Source: an uncultured Muribaculaceae bacterium (GTDB lineage: Bacteria > Bacteroidota > Bacteroidia > Bacteroidales > Muribaculaceae). From it: a stretch of 11,171 nt of DNA. Shown piece by piece: positions 6,507 to 11,171 of this stretch (the first letter of the stretch is position 1; each line of letters starts with the position of its first letter). The translations under genes and the position numbers were made by a program. Under the pieces are notes generated by a model. It was not told where the DNA came from. It did not search any database and worked only from the letters and a program-made list of their open reading frames with translations. Location: positions 1-11,171 of the forward strand of contig CALHWU010000087.1 of the NCBI GenBank assembly GCA_938039795.1, written 5' to 3'.

Positions 6507-8620
6507 AACTTTCAAGCATTACACTGACCGCCGCAGCCATGGCTGTGGCGGCCTGCGCATGCGGCAGGCATGAAGAGCAGGCGAATCTCACGCAGTATGT
6601 CGATCCTACGATAGGCAGCGGAGCCCACGGACATGTGTTTGTAGGCGCCAACGTACCGTACGGCATGGTGCAGCTCGGCCCGACGAGCATCACCCAGGCA
6701 TGGGACTGGACTTCGGGATACCATGAATCGGACAGCACCGTCATCGGATTTTCCCACACCCATCTGTCGGGCACCGGAGTGGGCGATCTGTTTGATATCA
6801 CCCTGATGCCCATTGTCGGCGAAGTGACCTACGCCCGTGGCAATCACGACGACCCCGAGAGCGGCATGTGGAGCTATGCCGACCGCTCCCGCGAGGTGGC
6901 GAAGGCCGGATATTATGCCGTGCCGCTGACTCGCTATGGCATTCTCGCCGAGATGACCGCCACCAACCGCACCGGCTTCCACCGCTATACATTCCCTCCC
7001 ACCGACTCCGCGGCCATCGTTATCGACCTGCAGAACGGCGGCTGCTGGGACAAGGCGACAGATACTGAGATGTCGCCGGTCAGCGACCGCATGATCACCG
7101 GCCACCGCTTTTCCGACGGATGGTCCGACGGCCAGACGGTCTATTTCGCCGCCGAATTTTCAGAGCCGATAGAGGAATTCACGCTCCACGGCTATGAAAA
7201 CCGGTTCGGCCGCGTATCGTTCGCGCCCATGAAGGATGGCGGTCAGGTGACTGTCAGAGTAGGCATATCGCCAAATTCCGTCGATGCGGCCATAGCCAAT
7301 CTGCATGCCGAGACCGACGGCAAGGATTTCGACCGCGTGGCGGCCGAAGCCGACAGCATCTGGAACAGCGAGCTCGCGCGCGTCAGGGTGGAGAGCGACG
7401 ACACTGTGGAGCTGCACAAGCTCTATACGGCCATGTACCACGTGATGACTCTGCCGGCCACATTCAACGACCCCGGCGAAAAACCGGCCTATACCATCCT
7501 CTCGCTCTGGGACACTTACCGCACCCACATGCCGCTGCTTTCGATCATCGACCCCGAGCGGAGCGGCGAGATCGTCAACGGCATGATAGATCTCTACGAG
7601 AAGGAGGGTCACCTGCCGGTATGGCACCTCTGGGGATGGGATAACTACTGCATGGTCGGCAATCCGGGCATCATACCGGTGGCTGACGCGGTGGTGAAGA
7701 AAACTCCGGGGGTGGATCCGCAGCGTGCCATGAAGGCTATGATAGCTACCGCCAACGACACTACCCGCGGTCTCGGCGAGCGCCGCCGGCTCGGTTATAC
7801 GCCGGTTGAGGCTATCAACGAGGCTCTGTCGTATGATATGGAGTATGCCATTGCCGATGCTGCCATAGCCAATGCCGCCAAGTCGCTGGGCGACACGGCC
7901 ACGGCCCGGGAATTTACCATCCGCAGTCACTCATGGCGCAATTATTTTGATTCGGCCACCGGATTTGTCCGCGGCCGCGACAGGGCCGGCAACTGGCGCG
8001 AGCCTTTCGACCCGAATTTTGTGGATCACCGCAACAACGACTATACCGAGGGCAACGCATGGCAGTACACCTGGCTTGTGCCTCACGACGTCGAGGGGCT
8101 TGTCGAAAAATTCGGTTCGCGCGAGACCACCCTTGAGCGGCTCGACTCCCTCTTCACGGCCGATTCGAGTCTCCGGGGCAACGTGTCGCCCGATATCACC
8201 GGTCTGATCGGCCAGTATGTGCATGGCAACGAACCGAGCCATCATATCATCTACCTTTATTCCATGCTTGGACGCCCCGACAAAGCGGCAGAGCTCTCCA
8301 ACCGGGTGCTGACTACGCTTTATGACGACACGCGTACCGGACTGTCGGGCAACGAGGACTGCGGACAGATGTCGGCATGGCTCGTCATGTCGGAGCTCGG
8401 CTTCTATCAGACGGAGCCTGCCGGAGCGCGCTACTGGTTCGGACGGCCCCACTTCCGCCGCGCCAGTGTGAAAGTGCCGGGCGGAACGTTCACGATAGTT
8501 CGCGAGGGCGACGGCATGACGCCTGTGAGAGTGTCGCTCAACGGCCGTCAGCTCGACCGTAGCTATATCACTCACGACGAGATCATGCAGGGCGGCGAGC
8601 TTGTGTTTGAAATGGAATGA
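6503..8620 (+). CDS. GH92 family alpha-mannosidase, lipoprotein
   Basis: 705 residues. The N-terminus has a lipoprotein signal with a lipobox-like VAAC (C18; C20 also possible), so the enzyme is probably membrane-anchored, unlike its upstream partner. YVDPTIGSGAHGHVFVG starts the beta-sandwich. The catalytic domain has LSLWDTYRTH (D337), TEGNAWQYTWLVPHD with the likely general acid E516, QYVHGNEPSHH (572-581 region, H574 and E577), and GNEDCGQMSAW with D619 in the general base region. The HGNEPSHH form is what I associate with alpha-1,2-type GH92 enzymes; treat that linkage as inference. It is distant from the first enzyme in sequence, so the pair is not a recent duplication. A 4-bp overlap couples their translation. 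No terminator is obvious after it. Confidence 0.94.
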   Translation: MKLSSITLTAAAMAVAACACGRHEEQANLTQYVDPTIGSGAHGHVFVGANVPYGMVQLGPTSITQAWDWTSGYHESDSTVIGFSHTHLSGTGVGDLFDITLMPIVGEVTYARGNHDDPESGMWSYADRSREVAKAGYYAVPLTRYGILAEMTATNRTGFHRYTFPPTDSAAIVIDLQNGGCWDKATDTEMSPVSDRMITGHRFSDGWSDGQTVYFAAEFSEPIEEFTLHGYENRFGRVSFAPMKDGGQVTVRVGISPNSVDAAIANLHAETDGKDFDRVAAEADSIWNSELARVRVESDDTVELHKLYTAMYHVMTLPATFNDPGEKPAYTILSLWDTYRTHMPLLSIIDPERSGEIVNGMIDLYEKEGHLPVWHLWGWDNYCMVGNPGIIPVADAVVKKTPGVDPQRAMKAMIATANDTTRGLGERRRLGYTPVEAINEALSYDMEYAIADAAIANAAKSLGDTATAREFTIRSHSWRNYFDSATGFVRGRDRAGNWREPFDPNFVDHRNNDYTEGNAWQYTWLVPHDVEGLVEKFGSRETTLERLDSLFTADSSLRGNVSPDITGLIGQYVHGNEPSHHIIYLYSMLGRPDKAAELSNRVLTTLYDDTRTGLSGNEDCGQMSAWLVMSELGFYQTEPAGARYWFGRPHFRRASVKVPGGTFTIVREGDGMTPVRVSLNGRQLDRSYITHDEIMQGGELVFEME

Positions 8621-8636
8621 CGGTTAATAACAAAAT

Positions 8637-8667
8637 TTGTGTGAACTGTCAATAATCAGTACTTTTG
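8637..8667 (+). promoter_or_regulatory. Bacteroidetes-type promoter for the small lipoprotein gene
   Basis: TTG at 8637-8639, a 20-base spacer, and TACTTTTG at 8660-8667. The predicted transcription start is near 8673. The next gene therefore has its own promoter, and an upstream in-frame TTG at 8665, inside the -7 box, is not its start. Confidence 0.7.
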
Positions 8668-8691
8668 CGCATACAAATCATTTCAACTGAT

Positions 8692-9096
8692 ATGAAGAAA
8701 ATAGCTAATCTGCTTATCGTGGCCGTTATAGCCATGATGACGCTCACCACTGCCTGCAGCGGTGCCAAGGACAAGGCTCTTTCGGTGGCCGTTGAACAGA
8801 TCAACGAGCAGCTCAAAGGCCAGAAGATGCCCGGTATCGAGGAGATGAGTCTCTCGTTCGACGACGGCTATGTAATCTACAATTATGTTGTGGACGAGGA
8901 ACTCTCCGACATGGCCACCATCAAGGCCGGCGCCGAGGAGTCGAAGAAGAATCTGAAGGCTACCGTCATCAACCAGGCTTCCAACAAGGCCTTCATCGAT
9001 CTGGTGAAATCCGTTGACCGCGGCCTGAAGTTCGACTACAAAGGCAACAAGAGCGGCGAAGTGGTGGAGATCGTCTTCGAGAAGGACGAGCTCTGA
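8692..9096 (+). CDS. small hypothetical lipoprotein, 134 residues
   Basis: A lipoprotein signal peptide ends in LTTAC (C22), followed by SGAKDK with no clear acidic surface-export signal, so it is probably anchored facing the periplasm. The mature part is about 110 residues of mixed alpha and beta character: a helix near ALSVAVEQINEQL, a strand pair near MSLSFDDGYVIYNYVVDEE, a helix ATIKAGAEESKKNLKATVI, another near KAFIDLVKSV, and a terminal strand pair GLKFDYKG / EVVEIVFEKDEL. No family is recognised by name; small Bacteroidales lipoproteins of this size are common. It has its own promoter and terminator, so it is a single-gene unit. Its codon use is GC-rich like the GH92 genes, which marks it as resident. 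Confidence 0.85.
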   Translation: MKKIANLLIVAVIAMMTLTTACSGAKDKALSVAVEQINEQLKGQKMPGIEEMSLSFDDGYVIYNYVVDEELSDMATIKAGAEESKKNLKATVINQASNKAFIDLVKSVDRGLKFDYKGNKSGEVVEIVFEKDEL

Positions 9097-9115
9097 ACCC
9101 ATTATGAGTTTTATT

Positions 9116-9154
9116 GACGCGGGTGTGATATTTTCGCACTCGCGTCATTTTTTT
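9116..9154 (+). terminator. strong intrinsic terminator
   Basis: A 13-bp stem, GACGCGGGTGTGA (9116-9128) with TCGCACTCGCGTC (9134-9146), closes a 5-base loop. Pairing is continuous, with two G-T wobbles. It is followed by seven T (9148-9154). It lies 20 bases after the lipoprotein stop codon. Confidence 0.9.
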
Positions 9155-9220
9155 GCAGTTACGGCTGGATGCAAAAGCCGAGTTCTTGACGAGTATGACA
9201 AAATTACTCGCAACCAGCGA

Positions 9221-9250
9221 TTCTTCGTTTAAGATTTATTGCTAAATTTG
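9221..9250 (+). promoter_or_regulatory. candidate promoter for the structured RNA region
   Basis: TAAATTTG at 9243-9250 matches the Bacteroidetes -7 box. At the expected upstream distance there is only TTC (9221-9223) instead of TTG, so the -33 part is imperfect. It is the only box of this type between the terminator and mod that I found. Transcription would begin near 9256. Confidence 0.5.
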
Positions 9251-9255
9251 CACCC

Positions 9256-9564
9256 AGACTCACGCCGTGCGTCTTCCGAGAGAGAAAGCGAGGCGGGAGG
9301 TAATTGAAAGAAAAGGCGTTTACTCGCGCTTTATCTTGTCGGACGAAAACCTGGCAGTTTAAGAACGACAGTCAAGAAAATCGCAAAGTGGACGCTCACG
9401 GGTATGTATTTACCTATCCGGGCTCATTCTGTGCCTTAACCGGCATGGAGTGGGTTTGGGGTATTTGCATGGGCGTGGGTTCTGCGTTGTTATTCGGCTG
9501 TCATGGTTCTGCCAGGTTCCCTGTCCGAAGAATAGCAACGGTACAGATACCCACTCCTTTTTTT
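9256..9564 (+). ncRNA. candidate structured RNA upstream of mod, family not recognised
   Basis: The region lies between a -7 box and a run of seven T (9558-9564) and is unusually rich in complementary segments. These are: (1) 9285-9292 with 9323-9332, 8 bp with a 2-base bulge. (2) 9340-9344 with 9523-9527 plus 9349-9357 with 9509-9517, 14 bp around a small internal loop. (3) A long hairpin at 9475-9497 with 9525-9554, 23 bp with three short bulges. (4) 9447-9455 with 9549-9557, 9 bp perfect. Helix 2 crosses helices 3 and 4, and helices 3 and 4 share a strand, so pseudoknots or alternative folds result. The 3' edge is ACCCACTCC followed by T7. RNase P, tmRNA and SRP hallmarks are absent. It may be an independent RNA or the leader of mod. 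The boundaries are inferred. Confidence 0.55.
9475..9564 (+). terminator. long bulged hairpin followed by T-run
   Basis: Paired segments: 9475-9480/9549-9554, 9481-9484/9544-9547, 9485-9492/9533-9540 and 9493-9497/9525-9529, with T7 starting three bases after the stem. The loop is 27 bases. It could end the RNA or, because a competing helix at 9447-9455 takes the same 3' strand, act as an attenuator for mod. Confidence 0.5.
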
Positions 9565-9587
9565 ATTCACCAGTCGCAGAGGGGTAT

Positions 9588-9616
9588 TGGCGACAACTAA
9601 CCTTAATCGGTCGCCA
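9588..9616 (+). promoter_or_regulatory. inverted repeat touching the mod start codon
   Basis: TGGCGAC (9588-9594) and GTCGCCA (9610-9616) are perfectly complementary around a 15-base spacer, and the last A is the first base of the mod ATG. In RNA this hairpin would hide the initiation region; in DNA it could be an operator. mod is already fixed as the frame by its protein, but this is the only ATG giving the full N-terminus. Confidence 0.45.
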
Positions 9617-11157
9617 TGAATAAGACTGATTTGGCTCGGAAAATCCAAAACCTTGATGGGTTGAGCAACGAGGAAAAAACCGCGCTGCTTGAACTCATAC
9701 GAGGACATAAAAAGTATGGGCTTGTATGGGAAGAAAAGCCCGAAGACATCGAGGAACATCTTCGCGAAGACCTTCCTGTCCTCGTCGAGCGCAACGACGA
9801 TAAAGTCCACCCTATTATATCGGACAACCCCGACGCTCCAAATCACCTCATAATTGAGGGCGACAACCTCGCCGCGCTCACGGAGCTCTCATACACCCAC
9901 GCGGGCAAGATTGATGTTATCTACATCGACCCACCTTACAACACTGGCAAAGACGATGAGTTCAAGTATAACGATAACTATGTTGATAAGGAGGATACCT
10001 TTCGCCATAGCAAATGGCTATCTTTCCTAAAAAAGCGAATTTCTATCGCACAAAAATTGCTTCGCGAGACAGGTGTAATGTTCATCTCCATTGATGATTA
10101 TAGTTTTGCACAGCTAAAACTTATGTGTGATGAAGTGTTTGAGTATTCTTCAAATCCCGATAACTGGAACTTTCTGGGATGTCTGATTTGGAATAAGCAA
10201 CACTCTCAACAGCAAGGAACATTCAAGAAATACCACGAGTACATTCTTGTTTATGCAAAATGTAAGCGTAAAATTAAAAATGTACTATCAAAAGCTGATG
10301 GTGTCATTGAAGCCGGTGCGATGAAAAAAATATCTGTTAAAAACCCTGCTTCTGAATTTACGTTCCCTGCTGGCACCAAATTTGAAGCTCCTGATGGAAC
10401 AATTCTTTCAGGCACTTATGGTGATAGCGAAAAAGTTACTGTTGTTGAGGGTGTTTTTGAAGCTCAAAATGGCATAACTCGTTTCCCGGTTACTTTGTCT
10501 GCGGGTTGGACCCAAAAGAAGCAAATGACATCTTGGTTTGCAGGGCAAGAAACTCTCGATACGAAAGGTCAGCGAATTATCGAGTTTTATTTTAATTCAA
10601 CAGGAAAGATTAAGTGTCGCAAAGAGCGTGGGGTTACAACTCCTCCCTCATTGCTACCTGAATTCGGAATGGGTAGCGAACAAACGGAATATCTAAATAA
10701 CATTTTAGGAGAATCAGGTAAGTTCACTAACCCGAAGCCCGAAAAAATGATAGAACTTTTTATTGAATGGTTTTGTCCTAACAATGGAATAGTTCTTGAT
10801 TTTTTTGCTGGTTCTGGTACCACTCTTGATGCTACTATGCAGTTGAATGTAGCAACAAACGGACATCGTCAATGCATATTATGCACAAATAACGAAAATA
10901 ATATCTGCGAAGATGTAACGTATATTCGAAATCGTAATATTATTGTTGGCTATACGAAACCAAACGGAGAAGAAGTTGCCGGACTTGCCGACAACAATCT
11001 CCGCTACTATCGCACTGAATTTTTGCCGCGTGAACGCTCGGTCAAAAATATGCGTGAACTCGTTCAGGCTTCCACCGGGCTTCTCTGCATTAAGAACGAC
11101 CTCTACACGGAGGCTCGTACAACCTTCCGCGATAGCAGATGCGCTATAAAAAGATAG
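9616..11157 (+). CDS. mod: type III restriction-modification DNA methyltransferase (Mod), shorter than usual
   Basis: 513 residues. Mod transfers methyl from S-adenosylmethionine to an adenine in an asymmetric site and supplies sequence recognition to the Res subunit. After a helical N-terminus come NHLIIEGDNLAALTEL, the catalytic motif IV DPPYNTG (D105-Y108), a target-recognition region (about 165-380), and FFAGSGTT (396-403, SAM binding). This is the beta-class order of type III Mods. LRYYRTEFLPRERSVKNMRELVQASTGLL near the end is typical, but related Mods usually continue another 80-130 residues. Here the frame runs into RTTFRDSRCAIKR and stops, while another frame stays open after a stop at about 11127. 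So a 3' frameshift or truncation is possible and cannot be settled at the window edge. The middle is AT-richer than both ends, suggesting exchange of the recognition region. No res gene is seen. Confidence 0.88.
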   Translation: MNKTDLARKIQNLDGLSNEEKTALLELIRGHKKYGLVWEEKPEDIEEHLREDLPVLVERNDDKVHPIISDNPDAPNHLIIEGDNLAALTELSYTHAGKIDVIYIDPPYNTGKDDEFKYNDNYVDKEDTFRHSKWLSFLKKRISIAQKLLRETGVMFISIDDYSFAQLKLMCDEVFEYSSNPDNWNFLGCLIWNKQHSQQQGTFKKYHEYILVYAKCKRKIKNVLSKADGVIEAGAMKKISVKNPASEFTFPAGTKFEAPDGTILSGTYGDSEKVTVVEGVFEAQNGITRFPVTLSAGWTQKKQMTSWFAGQETLDTKGQRIIEFYFNSTGKIKCRKERGVTTPPSLLPEFGMGSEQTEYLNNILGESGKFTNPKPEKMIELFIEWFCPNNGIVLDFFAGSGTTLDATMQLNVATNGHRQCILCTNNENNICEDVTYIRNRNIIVGYTKPNGEEVAGLADNNLRYYRTEFLPRERSVKNMRELVQASTGLLCIKNDLYTEARTTFRDSRCAIKR

Positions 11158-11171
11158 CCGTCCAGAGTTTG

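Noticed and set aside
4281..6515. A 744-codon open frame on the minus strand opposite the first GH92 gene.
   Set aside because: It is a shadow of GC-rich codon use in the GH92 gene. The product has no domain or plausible signal peptide and is low in coding character, while the plus strand has every GH92 motif.
8665..8691. A TTG start at 8665 for the small lipoprotein.
   Set aside because: It lies within the -7 promoter box, and the next ATG (8692) gives a standard lipoprotein signal peptide.
9340..9564. RNase P RNA, suggested by the sequences CCGGGCTC and ACAGATACCC.
   Set aside because: The conserved GAGGAAAGTCC block and the AGAGNAAACCGCC-like region are missing and the order is wrong, so the likeness is superficial.
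9304..9600. A 98-codon frame starting with TTG between the lipoprotein terminator and mod.
   Set aside because: It has no ATG, no recognisable domain and odd composition, and it coincides with strongly self-complementary sequence. I treat it as a by-product of a structured RNA, although conservation analysis could reverse this.
1..11171. CRISPR arrays, tRNA or rRNA genes, and insertion-sequence transposases.
   Set aside because: No regularly spaced repeats, tRNA-like clover-leaf with T-loop, rRNA sequence or transposase motif was found on reading either strand.

Overview
The window looks like chromosomal DNA of a Bacteroidales bacterium, possibly Muribaculaceae-like. The main evidence is four promoter-like sites with the Bacteroidetes TAnnTTTG -7 box, three of them with a TTG 20-21 bases upstream. 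Other support comes from a tandem pair of exported GH92 alpha-mannosidases, a GC-rich core, and weak Shine-Dalgarno signals. The family name is an inference.

Left part (1-3512): an AT-richer accessory region of small genes, fragments and repeats. In order it holds a broken gene end, an unrecognised 192-residue protein, a possible 33-codon ORF, and a 4-bp-overlapping pair made of a transglutaminase-like protein and a YkuD-type L,D-transpeptidase. A unit of about 1.16 kb follows: a palindrome-headed repeat, a small gene with one in-frame stop, a 61-residue ORF, a mini HExxH protein, a multiply-stopped reading frame and a standalone J-domain protein. The repeat then recurs at 3200, joined by an internal deletion to the 3' end of a second, decayed HExxH gene. 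This looks like an eroded tandem duplication.

Middle part (3513-9154): a GC-richer, well-kept region. A minus-strand GNAT acetyltransferase diverges from a two-gene GH92 operon. The first GH92 has a type I signal peptide and the second is a lipoprotein. They overlap by 4 bp and probably trim different alpha-mannosidic linkages of N-glycans or mannans. A separately promoted small lipoprotein follows and ends at a strong intrinsic terminator.

Right part (9155-11171): a 460-base stretch without a convincing protein gene. It has its own promoter box, a densely paired sequence of about 310 nt with competing long-range helices, and a terminal T-run, so it is a good candidate for an undescribed structured RNA. 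A 7-bp inverted repeat touching the start codon leads into a type III restriction-modification Mod methyltransferase. The Mod ORF is shorter than usual for the family, and its recognition region is AT-richer than its ends. The partner res gene would lie beyond the window.

The most novel signals are the structured RNA with mutually exclusive pairings upstream of mod, and the duplicated small-gene module.
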